Program-made: the position numbers and the translations under genes | Shown: piece by piece, positions 24,600 to 37,964 of the stretch | How positions within the stretch are numbered: the stretch's first letter is position 1 | Layout of the letters: every line of letters begins with the position of its first letter | Notes under the pieces: model-generated | Seen by the model: only the letters and a program-made list of their open reading frames with translations | Databases searched by the model: none | What the model was told of the DNA's origin: nothing | Source: Juglans regia | Lineage: Eukaryota > Streptophyta > Magnoliopsida > Fagales > Juglandaceae | Direction of reading: 5' to 3' | Length of the DNA: 64,000 nt | Assembly (NCBI RefSeq): GCF_001411555.2 | Contig: NC_049910.1 | Span: 33,643,250 to 33,707,249 of the forward strand

Positions 24600-25365
24600 G
24601 AGTTTATTATTTGCTACCACTGTGGATGCATTAATTTGCACGCAGAATTGGATCAAGGGGATCCCAATTCATATTCTGAATGTTCTTGACTTTCAGAAGC
24701 CCGATAAGGTGGAGAGTGGTGATCAGTCTGGATCTGGACCATCTGGTAATCGTGAATTTTATTTTATTATTTTAATTTATTTATATTCATTTAATCGGTA
24801 TTAATTTCAAATTTAATTGTTGTAGCAATACATAAGACGGTTTCTACGACTAGTTTCGCTGTAGTATGACCTCGTGTGTATTATCTCGATTCTCACAGTC
24901 TCACAACAGTCAACACAACTCATTTTTCTACCACCATGGCCACCCCAACTTCCATTGAAGAATAAAATGTTATTTTTTTGTTAATTTAGTTAAATGTAAT
25001 GTTGCTACAATAGTACAATTTGTAATATTTTTAGATGAATTTATAATTTTATAGCAGTTTTCTCTTAATTATCATTTTAATATACTAATAACTTAGTTAT
25101 AATTATTAGTTATTAGTTACAACTTAGTAGTATATAATTAATAAATTTTATATTTTTTAATTTTATTTACTTAAATTCTAGACTCAAAATGGTTCAAAAA
25201 CATGCGGGGATACACGGTTGGGATGTTTGCCCCCGCACCTTGGTATTTAGACGGAGTGCTCTGCCCCCTCATATCAAAGACAGATGTTAGGATGGAAAAT
25301 CCCACCCCCGCATACATGCGGAGGCGGGAGCTCGTAGGGGCGGGTAGCACACCTAAAATGACGTA
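24600..25365 (+). mobile_element. hAT transposon remnant
   Basis: Positions 24622-24750 encode VDALICTQNWIKG-like residues; ALICTQNWL is the C-terminal signature of plant hAT transposases. The right end, read inverted, is TAGGTGTGCTACCCGCCCC followed by CGC-rich repeats, resembling hAT termini. The rest of the transposase is absent, and the copia LTR abuts the left side, so the element is truncated. Confidence 0.55.
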
Positions 25366-26309
25366 AAATGACGTGGAGATTTTATACGCATGTCGTTTTT
25401 CGTTGGTTATCACGTTGCATAAACGTCAAGGACAATGCAATTAATTAATGTTAAAAATCCCATGCATTGACTTGCCACGTGACCAAGTCAGTTTTCGAAT
25501 TGTGACGTAAGAATTTCTCATTAACTCAAAAATCATTTTGTAATTAACTCAAAAAATATAAAAATAATAACAATAATTAAAAAATGTAAAAATTAATAAT
25601 AAATAACTCAGATATACCACGCTACAACTCTATGTTCCGAAGAATTCCAACTTAAACTCGACTTTATTCATAAAATAATAATATTTGTTTTTTTAAAAAA
25701 AACAATCCATATTAATAATATTCTTTTTTTCTTGAAAGGGAATAATATTCTATTTTTTAGAAGCCTAGCTAAGCATCTTAATTATTTTCCATGAGCTGCC
25801 CTGTACATACTCAAAAAGTTCTCCCTCTCTTGTTTTTTTAATAAAATATTTAATTTAATTTTCTTTATATATAAATCGATAATCAATTCGAGAAATAAAT
25901 AAATAAATCTCCCTATTTATTGAAATAAATAAATAAATAAATCTCCTTATTTATTGACCATAATTCAAAAGGATCTCTTTTGTCGTATAGATAATTAATT
26001 CTCAGACGTTGCAAAAACGTTATTATGGGAAAAAATTGATTTGTCGAGGAAAGCTTAGCGAAGCATCTTTAATTGTTTTCCTTGATAGGCTCTGTGCAGG
26101 ATCGTAGTGGAGATTCTTGCACCTTTTATCTCGTGTGAGTGAGTGGGATTCGTACATATGTGCAAGAGAAATGTGCTTTGTATATATGTAAGTGAGAACA
26201 ACATCTCCCCAATCAAGTCGCAGTCTTTTGACTCCAGAGGAATATTTTCTCAGACATCTCTTTCTTCTTTGTGTCAATCATTTTATCTGGTTTGGGATTT
26301 CAGAGAGTG

Positions 26310-29300
26310 ATGGATTCTAAGTATTCAGAGGTACCCAGACAGAGAGACTTACCTGGTGCTTTGGCCATGGCTACAGTGAAGAATCAGAAACTGCCGGTGT
26401 CTGATCCCTCAAAGGGTGAAGAAAGCCGCAGTAAAGGCTCGGCCATGACCAGAAAAGGAGCCTATGCTGCCATCTCTTACATGGCCTCTGCAGGTTCCTT
26501 TTTTCCCTTTGTCATTTTCGCCACTACTCACATTCCACTTCGTTTTCATTTATCCTTTATGCATTATTTGTTTGTGACTTTTTTTTTTTTGTATAGATAT
26601 TTTCATTGTCGGTCAGCAATATTTTTTTTGGCTACGCTCTGCTTGGTTGGTGAGAAAATGATGTAGAAGTTAGTTCTAATGACGTCAAGATTTGTTTTCG
26701 GACGTATAGTGGTTTGGTTAATCAAAATTATTCGACCCAACTACAGGGCTGTGTTTGTTTTGGCTTTAAGCTCTTGGAATGTTTGGTTGGGCGGAAAATT
26801 GAGGTTATAGAGCATGTTAGGTTCGTCGTCAGGAAAATCAACCCTCTTCGAATACCTTGCTCTCAAGAGTCGTAAGCCATTTTCCGGGCCACCTTATAGC
26901 CCCTGTCCCCGCGCAACTCTCACGACCATGCTTCTTAACTCTTGCAGAGTAATCAAATTACATCCGCTCCCTTAGCTTCCAATGTAACCTCTCCTCTCAA
27001 TGCTATCGCTTCTTCTAGACGACCAATTGCGCCCTTCGTCCCTCTGTCTCGTCGCAACGACCCATTTGCTGGCTCCTCGTGGAGGTTTGGGACTTGATAG
27101 TGGCAGACGGGATTAGGACAGTTTCCAACAGTTTTTTGGTGGTTGAAGAACCTGACAATGGGCGGCACTATGGTTTTGGATAGTGGTGATCAAATAAATA
27201 AGTGACATACAAACCAAATACCCAACAATATTTTTGGATACTTTTTCTTTAATTTGGTCTCAACCAGACAATGGAAACCAATTTTGAATAGTTTACTCGG
27301 TTTATATTGAAACAGATGCAGCCTAAAGAAGGTGAAAACGCTTTGAAGAAATGAATATCGGTTCCTTAAGTTTGAGAAGCGGAACTAAACTTATGAAATA
27401 TCTCAGGTTGAAATTTGGTTAACTGATTCAGCAAACACTATGGCATAAAAAAAAGTCACTATTATTGAGGTAGTCTTGGAATACAGACTAGTGGTACTAA
27501 CGCTCTATTACAATATGCTATGTCATTAAAAATTAGAACTCACATAAGCAATTTAATGGCATGACGTTTTGTGATAGGATGAGACTATCACATCATCTAT
27601 GCTCCAAAAGTATCTAATAATTTTACATTACTGAGTTGGTTATATTTCCTCAAAAAGAGGTTGAAAGGGAAAAATGAAGGGCTTAATAGAAATTATCTGA
27701 TCTACGAAAGTCACAGAGATGATTAGCCCTGGCAAGTAAAGTAATATCTACTAGGTTTATTTACGCTTTGAGGGTAACAAATTAAGAAGGATTGGAGGAG
27801 CAACAATACAGTGTTTGGATGGTTACATTGAGAATTAGTAATCGATTCCCATTCCTTCAATTTCTTTGCCCTTTTGCTTTTCTTTATGGGTTCCAATTTG
27901 ATTTCTACGTGACCATATGTGAGTGTGTCTTGGTCTAGATGTGTATAAGTAAGCATATGAACTGTAGATTATTCTGTCTGTGAGTAGTGGGGATGCTATA
28001 AGGATAGAAAAGAAGGGATTTTTATATTCGGTTGTTAATCATGCATATGTGTCTCTCTTGTATATGTCTTGTGTACATAGGCTATGCCAATTGCTTTCAT
28101 CAAAAAAATTCTTGATTACTTTTAACAGATTTTTTAATCCAATTACAGCGAAGCTCATTTTATCTGTTTAAACTTGGCTATCACCTATAGTGTTTCCACT
28201 ATTGCTTTTTAAGTAACTTCAATCTCACAGTGAGAGAAGGAAGACTTTGGTCTGAATACTTGTGCCAGGTTTTGGCTACCGACTTTACCATGTAATGGTT
28301 AATAGGTTTTCTGTTGGTAGCCATATTCTGTGAAAATGAAAATGATAATGCTGTCCTCCATCCTGCAGTTCTCTTGATAATGTTCAATAAAGCAGCCCTT
28401 TCTTCCTACAATTTCCCGCGTGCAAATGTCATCACACTTTTTCAGGTAGTTCATCTGCTTATATCGTCTTATTGACCATGCTTTATATCCTTGAGTTGTA
28501 ACTATTAAGATGCTTGTGCTAATAATATTCTATGAACTTAACACTTATTTTAAATTATGATTTCAATTCAATTCAAATTTGATGATCCTTTTCATTTTTT
28601 TAAACTAAAAAATTTAAACATGTGTCCCATGTGCCACATAAATGTTGATTAAAATCTTAATTCATTCTGGCCTGACAACAGCGATGCCCGTTGAGTAACT
28701 GTTTTATGCAATTTTCCTCTTATTTTATTTTATTTTTTTCACGAGACTAACTGGAGCTTTTTGTATCTCATGGTTGTTTTAGACGCTATGTTCATGTTCA
28801 ATTCTCTACGCAATGAAATGCTGGAAGATCATTTCTTTTTCAATGGATGAATCACAAAGCATTACATACAACCCAGCAACCCTTGTACCATTTAAGACAT
28901 TGGCTCAAACTCTCCCTCTTGCAATATCATATTTGCTTTACATGGTATGTATATGATGATATACGATGGTTCACATTTTTCCCCTGGTATAAACCATAAT
29001 CTTCTAAAGAATGCCGCTGCCTATCTTCTTTTGGTAAAGCTGGTCTCAATGGAATCTGTACGGAGCATAAGTGTTCCCATGTACACTACCCTCAGGCGAA
29101 CCACCGTGGCTTTTACGATGACTATGGAGTATCTCTTGACTGGGCAGAAGCATTCCCCTTCTGTTGTTGCCTGGTATGCAACCTTTGGTATTCTTAATTT
29201 TTCACAATGATCATGTCATCGATGTTATTGGAAGCCAGAAAGTGGTTAATTGAGTGCTGTTTCAAGATTAATGCATGACTGTATGCATGAGTGTGCATGC

Positions 29301-32300
29301 AAGCTAAGTATCAAAGAGAAAAGGGTTCAAGTATTATTTTAATATTTTGACTTTTTTAATAATGAGACTACCTATCAAATAAATGAATGTCTCAAATCTA
29401 TTCAACATATTAGGAAAAAAAAACTTTTTTGTAGGCTTAATCTAACTAATTCAAGCTAACAAGATTTTAATCTCTGTAAATTCTCATTTCAAATATTGTG
29501 AGTCATCCTAAAGTTTTCCAAGTTATACATAGATTATAGCACTGATGTCTATTATGTGATAATGTTAAATAATGTCATAATCAGTTCTAGACTCTTGATC
29601 ATCATTAAAAAACTATAAAGATGAGACCGTGATTAGGAATGAGTATTTAGATGTTATTAAAGGTAAAGAAGCTTCTTCTATTTCTTAATCGGAAGAATGT
29701 CTTTAGAAACAATGAGTTGAAATAAGGACAATGAAACAGATAAGTAGCAATAATACAATGGGAAAGGATGGGAGAAGATGATAAATGGAGGCATTTGTTT
29801 AAGATTATTGTTCAATTTAGGGAAAAACAAGGGAACATTGATTAGAAGGTTCACCATACACGGGACAGATGATTGCAATTGCGAAGAGGGTATTGTTTTA
29901 AGATGTTTTCAAAGAAGCAAAAAGGCCAAAGACTTTGGTTGAATAATGTGAGCATTGAGCTAAGATTTTGAGTTAGGCATCAATCTTTGGCTGGCCTTTG
30001 GCCTGAGCTGCAAGAGGCAGAAACTCATTTTGAAGGTTAAGCCTAACCTCAGTAGTCTTGGCTCTCCTGACAGTGAGTGTGAAGTTGAAATCAGTCCGTT
30101 ATCTTTTTCCATATTTGCATAGCCATCAATTAGAGTTCTTGATTTGGCTATGATACCATTGACCAAAGGCGGATCTGGTGCTGGATAAGAGTGTAGGAAT
30201 CCACTGAACTTTTTTTAGTAGTAGTTCTTTTACATGGCATAATATCATTAATATTAGATTTCTGGATTTCTTCAGTTACCTTGTAAGTATATTTGATTTA
30301 TGTTGGATGTTAAATTTATTTTATGTGGAGCACATTTGACTAATTTTTGCAATTATGATCATCATTGCTGGGCTTGTTCTTTAGGTATTTCATTCGTTTT
30401 TCTTTTCTTAATCTGCTTTTTAACTTTATTTTTTTGTTAAATGTGCTTTTTTATATTTTGTCAATCTTGGAAAATGTTTTTGGTAAGTAAAAGGAATTAA
30501 TTCTACGAAAATAGGCATAAGTCACACTTGCTTATAAGTGACAGCCATATGAAAAAAAAATTGCAAAATACAAATTCTAATCATTTTAATATGTATGATA
30601 AGAAAACTATGTAATTCATCTTGCACATTTTTTAATTGAATAAATCCATGTATTTCATCAGTGTGGGGATAATTATACTCGGTGCATTTGTTGCTGGAGC
30701 TCGGGATTTGTCATTTGATGTCTATGCCTATGCTGTTGTTTTCATGGCAAACATCTGTACAGCAATATATCTAGCTTTGATAGCTCGTATTGGTAATGTA
30801 CTCATTCTTATATCTTCTTATGTCTCCGGTATTGTGCGGTTAAGAATTCCTTTTTATTAGTTCAGTGTATCCTTGATCTTTCAGGTAAGTCCAGTGGCCT
30901 GAATACCTTTGGTCTTATGTGGTGCAATGGTAAGATAAGGGTTCTAACAAACTTTCATGACCTTTAGTTCATTTGTTGTGAAAGAAATTATTTGGACTCG
31001 CCCATGCTCAGTATGAAAATCTAGCTATTTCTGTAGGAATCATATGTGGACCAATCTTGCTGTTCTTGACATCAATCAGAGGAGACCTAGAAGTGGCACT
31101 AAACTTCCCTCATATATTCTCCCCTGGCTTTCAGGTGCTTGTTTTATCACAGAAAGAATGTTATGCTTAGATGTTTTCAGGTGCATTATCGACAACAATG
31201 CATGGTTTTAGTTGCCTCATTCCTGTTTTGTGGTAGTTCTTTGATGCATATGATTTGCTCTTCTTAAGACTACATTCTATTCATTAATTATGTTATTCAG
31301 CCGGAAAGTGCTCCTTTTCTTAATCAATCTTTCTCTCAGGTCTTCTGTCCTGCATAATAATGCTTCCTGTATAGTTCTTCAGCAACAAAAGTATTGTTAT
31401 AACACCTACCACTCAAACAACTTACAATCTGAGGATAAAGTGTAGCCATGACAACAGTACCCTAGCTGTTCTAGTTTATCACTAAGCTTGTTTAATTTTA
31501 CCCCATATTATTGTACACTTTCCCCCTCCCCCAACCCCCTACAAATTTTGAATAATGTCGGTATCCTCATCTGAATTGATAGTCCAAGTACATAAAAATA
31601 TAGCTCTTGAAAGATCATGACCCCGACGAGGCTGTCCTTTGGATTGAAATTTTCAGATACAAGAATGTTTTGATACTAATCGCATCCCCTCAAACTTCTT
31701 TCTAGGAAAGAACACATCCATATCTCGTGATAAAACATATCTTGGTTCCTCCAAACTTCTCTATCAAGATTATGACTCCGACACACATTGTCATGCTGGT
31801 TCCATGAAGACCTAAGTTTTTATCTTTATATATGCTCCGTTTGTGCCTCTCACACTTTAATCAGATACCACTGCAGGCTATATTAATCCCATAGCTCTCC
31901 AAATGAGGGCTATAGCATTGGTGAATTTTGATTGGCCTAATTTCTAAATTTCTCCATTTGAATGTTTTGCAGGTTGTGATGCTTCTTTCCTGCATTATGG
32001 CTTTCTTAATAAACTATTATGTATTTTTGAACACCACTCTCAATTCAGCACTCACTCAGACAATTTGTGGTAATTTGAAGGTATTCAATATCTATTTCCA
32101 TCTTCTTGATACCCTGCTAAGAAGCAGACATGAATCTGTTTTAATATTGATGTACCTGCGTTAATATATATTATCATTCTTCTTCTGAAAATTGGTGCAT
32201 TGCTACTGAGTTTGAACTGCAAAGTCGGTGGCTTCCATGTGATTGTTTCATCTTAAATATGAAGTCAACTGCCACAGGCTGGGTGAGCCCGACTTTGACA

Positions 32301-32999
32301 GTTGGACCATCTGAACCAAAAAAAGTTTTTAAACAAGCGAAAGATATCCATCAAATACTAGATCATGCATTTCTTTAGATCTCTATTTTGGTTACCAGAA
32401 GTCTCAATAGCCACATCGAAGCCAAGTCACCAGCATTTTGGTTGACATGCTGATCTTGTGGCTATTGGTTCAATTTGTTTCTTAAAAGCCAGCTTGACTT
32501 GGTGAAATTGGTAGCCTCATTATGTTCACTTAGTTGAATGAGGCATTAATACATGGCTGCAAACATAATTTCTGGTTTTGTGCACTACCTTTATGGTCCT
32601 TAGTGAGAATAGTCCTTGGCCTAGCCTGCCAACTTCTGGTTTTGTTCCATATATATTTTGCAACTTTGTACCCTTCCCACAGCTATTCTCAATAAATTCT
32701 TCCTTCACACCCAATTCTGTTATAGGATCTTATTACTATTGGGCTTGGCTGGCTACTATTTGGCGGGCTTCCGTTTGATTTGGTGAGCATAAACTTCTAC
32801 TTCTTTTTTTTTGATAAGTATGTGAGCATAAATCTCTAATAAACGTTATTTTTATGCGATGCTCTCATCATTGCCATTTTCAATCTTATTTTCTCATCTG
32901 AGCTTCTGTCATGTTCTCTTCCAGTTGAATGTTATTGGCCAATCCCTTGGTTTTCTTGGATCCTGTTTATATGCCTATTATAAACTCAAAGGAGAGTAA
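26310..32999 (+). CDS. UGNT1: nucleotide-sugar transporter, UGNT1-like
   Basis: Ten exons in phase give 356 aa: 26310-26493, 28369-28445, 28783-28944, 29040-29173, 30662-30792, 30885-30929, 31037-31134, 31973-32080, 32726-32782, 32925-32999. It belongs to the drug/metabolite transporter superfamily (TPT/NST clade), with about ten hydrophobic segments starting near residue 47 (KGAYAAISYM). Conserved blocks include FNKAALSSY, VPMYTTLRRTTVAFT, LGAFVAGARDLSFD and LNSALTQTICGNLKD. It resembles Arabidopsis UGNT1 (UDP-GlcNAc transporter, At4g32272) nearly end to end as recalled. It should sit in the Golgi/ER membrane and import UDP-GlcNAc for N-glycan maturation; substrate is by homology. An internal ATG at 26367 (GCCATGG context) would give 337 aa and may be the true start. 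The stop lies inside a splice-donor-like GAGTAAGT. Confidence 0.9.
28060..28125 (+). mobile_element. LINE 3'-tail remnant
   Basis: CTTGTGTACATAGGCTATGCC followed by a T-rich CATCAAAAAAATT tail resembles the 3' end of plant non-LTR elements, the same signature as 13111-13185 in the opposite strand. It lies in intron 1 of the transporter gene. Only the tail is visible. Confidence 0.3.
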
Positions 33000-34505
33000 G
33001 TATATGAAGCTGCTGCATGAAAGTTTTCCTTTTACCGGAGGTAACTAGCTCAAATGGCTCAGTGTTGCTGCTTCTGTCAGCTGTCAAATTTTGCTCTGAG
33101 GATTAAAGGTTCTTAGGAAGCATGTGAAAACATATAGAAATTTCCTTGCAATATAGGATGTTCTTGTTTCAAATTACAAGGCAGGGCCTTTTATAGTCCC
33201 ACTCCCATTGCAGGCGATTTGCAGATTAGAATGAAATGCGAATTCAATTTTCTTTCCTATTTACATTAATTAAAACTCAGAGCAAACATTAAGACTTCAG
33301 GTTCTAGTCAAATTGGGAGATCAGATTATAGATGACAAATCTTGGCATCATCTGTAGTTCTTTTTAATATTCAGTGATCTTGCTGTCTTTTGTAATCAAT
33401 CGTTCAGCCCAGTGTATTGACTTTTTCTCTTTCTTTTAGTCTACTTTGTGAACCCCTGATCCCACGCATCCATGTTTAGAATTAAATTTACACTGGCTCC
33501 CTCGAAAATGTTTAACTGCAGCACTATGCTGCGACGCCTTTGGTGGGTTCCTCTGGTGATATTCTGATTGACACTCTTCTTTCAGATTTCATATGTTAGA
33601 TTCCTCCCTCCCCAACGAGTGTTATACCAAGAAATTGCATTATAAAATACATTTATCACCTAGATCTGCTTCGTTGGAAGTTTTTTTTCCTTTTTTTTTT
33701 CTTGGGAGGGGGGGTGTTGATTTGAACAAAGACATTGTTAACTTCTCTACATTGGTGAGATGAAGTTGAAAAATCTTGCCTCTTGTTTGTTCCTTTCAAT
33801 TCTTATTGTGACATGCTATGACAGTGCATATATTTTATAAATATTTCACACTTAGGATTGCCTTTGATTGTGGGATATAAATGATTTTAGACGAGATGTG
33901 ATCTTTATGAGCATGAGACGTGATTGTGGTCATGGTAATGATAATATGCCACTATTTGATTGGGAAAAAAAAAAAAAAAAAGGATCAGAATTCAGAAGTC
34001 CTGAATACATTTTACATATGAATGAGTATGCATGATTAGGCTGTTCTTTTGCATTACAGCTTCGACCAACAATATATTCAGGTTAATTGTGTTGTCGGTT
34101 TTCCTTTCATCCAAAAGCGATGGCAATGGAATTGGTTTTTTTTTTTTAAGAGCCATTGCGGCATGTTTAAGCATTGCATGCCTGAACCTCCAGCTAGACA
34201 TCATGATATTTTTCTGCACTGAGAAGTAAATCATGTACAAGAAATTAATCTTTATATTAAAGTCAGATGCATGAAGGGTCGGTTCAGGTGAGTTTTATGT
34301 CCCAAAAATTGGTGAACTTATGTCCCATATTTTGCCTTGTGGGTTATGTTTTGGTCTGGCATCATTGTTTCAACCTTTCAGAAAGTATGAAAAAGATTCT
34401 TCCTTTCACTTACTGCTGAGAAAATTTATTTGGGAGGTTCGAGGAGGTAAGCGCTTACATCTTGCATGTGTGAACAGAGAAGTATCATGTATACAGATAC
34501 AGGGC

Positions 34506-34507
<2 letters not shown>

Positions 34508-34545
<38 letters not shown>
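34508..34545. repeat. (GA)n microsatellite
   Basis: An uninterrupted AG dinucleotide run of about 38 bases. Confidence 0.95.
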
Positions 34546-34548
<3 letters not shown>

Positions 34549-36361
34549 GAGTTCGTGAACAGAGAGGTGGCTTTCTTGTCTCCGCAAGCTGACAAGTGAC
34601 TTCGGCCTAATTGCCATGCATCATTGAAACATACCCCATCATTCCCACCTTCTCACATTGCAATTAACTTAAAAATGTTTTTCGCATTTCTCCACCCCTC
34701 ATTTCATGCAAAATGTCTGTAACAGAGACATTGCAACACTTACCAACCCGATTTTCCAAGTGAATGCTCATGAAAATTCAAATGTTCGTACTACCAAACA
34801 TGCAAAAAAGGAAAAAAAAAAAGAAGTTACAAGATAACAAAAACCCCATGCAAGTTCTTGACTGCAATCAAAACAATATCTGATCAAATTAAAAAATAGG
34901 AGGAAATTAGTATAGTGATTCAAATATTCTCTTGGCATTAGTATTACTTGAGAAAGCGTGTCTACTTTTTTTTTTTCTTAAATTAAAAAGTGGCCAATAT
35001 GGCCTGCTGAGCATTAAGAAAATCTCACTTATGAGTAGAATATATATATATATATATATAATAAATGTCTTCTTGTGCGCACCTTTAATCAAGAGTACTC
35101 TCAAAGACCAGCAGGCACCCTGTCCTTGATTAATTCATATTACCACTACGCATGTTTTTGCTACAACGAGACACATGGGACCTAAGATATTCATATCACT
35201 CCTCTTGCAATATCAAGTAGAATGATCATTTTAGACATTATCACTGGTGCTATTATATTTTAGAAATGGTAATTGAGTGTTTATAAGTACTGTGTAATTA
35301 TTTTTAAAAAATAAATAAATATAATATTTATATAAAAAAATAATTTTTTAATAATAAAAATAATTTTTTAAAAATAATTATACGACCGTATGCTGAATTA
35401 CGATTTATCTTTTAAATTGGACCTAAATTGATAACTACAATTAATTTGATAGCGACATTACAAAAGAGATGATATGATTTAACAGGCTAAAACACACCAC
35501 AGAAAGCCAAGGGAGTAGAGGCAGCTTTTGACCTCCCAAGTCTATACCCTATACCACTCTAATTGTCGAGAGAGGAAGTCCTAGGATCTGGTGATCAGGA
35601 AAGAAGAAAGCAGAAATAGTAGGGCAATGGTTTAAGGCGTGGGGGAATCTGTTTGGATGGTGGCACGCGAACTTATCGCCATAAATCATGTCATGCGTGT
35701 GTGTGTGAGAGAGAGAGATCAGGCTGTTTTTATTAAAAGGGTCTTCTTTTGCAGTTCCCAAAAAAATCTTCAAAGAAGAAGAGAGGAGAGTGGCCCCCAT
35801 TAAAAGAAGAATAGGGTGGTGAAGGGAAAAGCGTAAGCAAAACCCAAGGATAGTGTCTCCTAATGCAGGCCCCAGGCAGTGCTCCTTTAGCGCCGGTGTC
35901 CCCGCTTTGGCTTGTTGGATTGGATATTTCGCCTATTTGAGTAGTAGTGCTAAAATATGTCTCTGAAAGCTATCATCTACTTTGTACGTACCCCTTCCAT
36001 TCCCAAACTTTTTTCTAGACGCTGACATTCTGCATTCCTGTTTCCAAGATTCTTCTCTCTCTCTCTCTCTGTGTACACAAACACAAACACAAGCACAAAA
36101 CTTGTACTTTGACCATCTTTTACCTCTACGTATTGATTGTTATGAGCTTATACTTTTTCTAATTTTGAGCGAAAGAACCAAATTTAGGGTTAACCCAGAA
36201 TGGAGGGTATAATATATAGATCCCTCTCCCTCTCAAAATTACCTAGCTACTACTATGTCCTACCTCGGATGGTATATTTTTGGGTCTTTATTTTGACAAG
36301 GGATCATGATGATGATCTATATATAATTGATGATATACGAATATATATATATATATATATC

Positions 36362-36850
36362 TCTATATATATAAAGAGTCTATGAAACGGAATTTTCTTG
36401 TTTTAACAGAAATTTCTTGTTTTAACCGAATATTCTGGTTTTCATTAACTTTTTATCCGTTTGTAATAATTACAGAACACATAGATACAATTGTATTTTC
36501 ATTTACATTCTATTTATGGCTACTTTTCTGATTTCTGTTGGTTTCTATTCTACTATTAATATATTTAAATATGCTAATAAAACAGATTTATTATAATAAT
36601 AATCATGGATTCAATTTCCAATTTGAAAATACATTATAATAGGAAAATAGATTTATGTAAATTTGTCTTTTTGTATTCATTATAAAAGGAAAATATTATA
36701 ATAATTTACAAATAGCCTATCTTTCAATAACTTTTAAGATATATATTAGTAATAAAATAATAAGATATATGTACTTTATTTTTATTTTAATAAAATATAT
36801 TAGTACTTTAAACTGCGCATACGTGCCTTAGGCACGTAACATCTTACTAG
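36362..36850 (+). mobile_element. probable non-autonomous Helitron
   Basis: The 5' edge is TCTATATATATAAAGAGTC, a common plant Helitron start (TC). The 3' end has a perfect 16-base palindrome ACGTGCCTTAGGCACGT-type hairpin (36821-36837), nine bases of AACATCTTA, and a terminal CTAG. It lies within an (AT)n tract, consistent with A/T target preference, although the base after CTAG is G rather than T. No RepHel frame; about 490 bp. The precise 5' base is uncertain. Confidence 0.65.
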
Positions 36851-37909
36851 GTATATATATATCTACCCTTTTCGCATCGTGCAGGGTAGCTATTAGCTAA
36901 TACTGATAAAAACAAACATCAACTTGGTACGTACGTACCATATATATCGCTTAATTCAATATTTCTAGAAGAATTACAAAAAATTATTTATTTATTACTA
37001 GTTATTTCATGTAAAAATAATTATTTTCTATTAAAATGAATCTATTTTTATCTCAAATTGTCATTCGTAAATAATCAGTATTAAATGTCTTTTTTTTTTT
37101 TTTTTTTGTAGTGACATTAATAATTCATACATACAGGAAATTAAGCATATTTATGCCATGTTGGACATATTTTTTTTTTCATGTTTAGTTACTAATTAAT
37201 AATCTATTTTTGGATTCGAGTGGATGATGATGATCTATAATTGCTGGAAAAATCTGTTTAAAATATACGTGGGACATATAAGCCAACCATCTTATTCTCT
37301 GCACTATTATATATTTAATTAGCAATGCAAGCATGATACAAAAAGGTGGGGATTAAATAACAATAGAAAAAGCTAGCAGTACTATCAAAAGGAGGAGTTC
37401 ATGTGTATTTTTGGTTTTCTGGTGGAGAATATTTCAGGTGCATGCGCAATAAGGTGGAGTTTGATTTTATTGAGTACAAATTAAGCATGAAAAACCCTAA
37501 AGTAAGTTGTGCTCCCCATTGACATCATTCCACTCACCTTCTTCACCTTCCCTGCATCCCGAGGCAGAACCTCCCAGTATACATTCTCTGCTTATCCACC
37601 CTTTCGCTCCTCACTCCACTCTCAACTCTCTGATCTCTCTCTCTAAAACGATGGTCGTTCTTAGCTATATATATTTTCCCTCTCATGTTCTACTAGATCA
37701 TATAGTTTGTTTAGTTTAACATGCAGGTGCATGTAATATCATGCTTTCCGTCTTTGCGTATCATACATCGATCTAATCTGTACGTTCATCTTCTTCATTA
37801 AGCTAGCTTCTCTCTTTTTCTTCTCACCAATATTTGAGTTCTTGCTTGAAAAACACTTCATTCAAAATCAAATACGAGCACTGCTGAGTAGCAATCAGCT
37901 GGCTCGTTA

Positions 37910-37964
<55 letters not shown>

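Larger units (their letters stand above)
18442..26309. other. transposon-rich interval between TBC and UGNT1-like genes
   Basis: No host gene is supported. The first 200 bases are the TBC 5' flank. It then holds a Harbinger-like region (18594-20311), MITE-type segments (20968-21433, 22025-22345), a small inverted-repeat piece near 21825-21955, a truncated copia element (22430-24570) and a hAT remnant (24600-25365). The remaining 25366-26309 is AT-rich with repeated AAATAAATAAATC, and its last part is the promoter and leader of the transporter gene. Confidence 0.55.

Noticed and set aside
30140..30165. Primer-binding-site-like GATACCATTGACC in intron 4 of the transporter gene
   Set aside because: No LTR or gag homology was found beside it; a single short motif is not enough to call an element.
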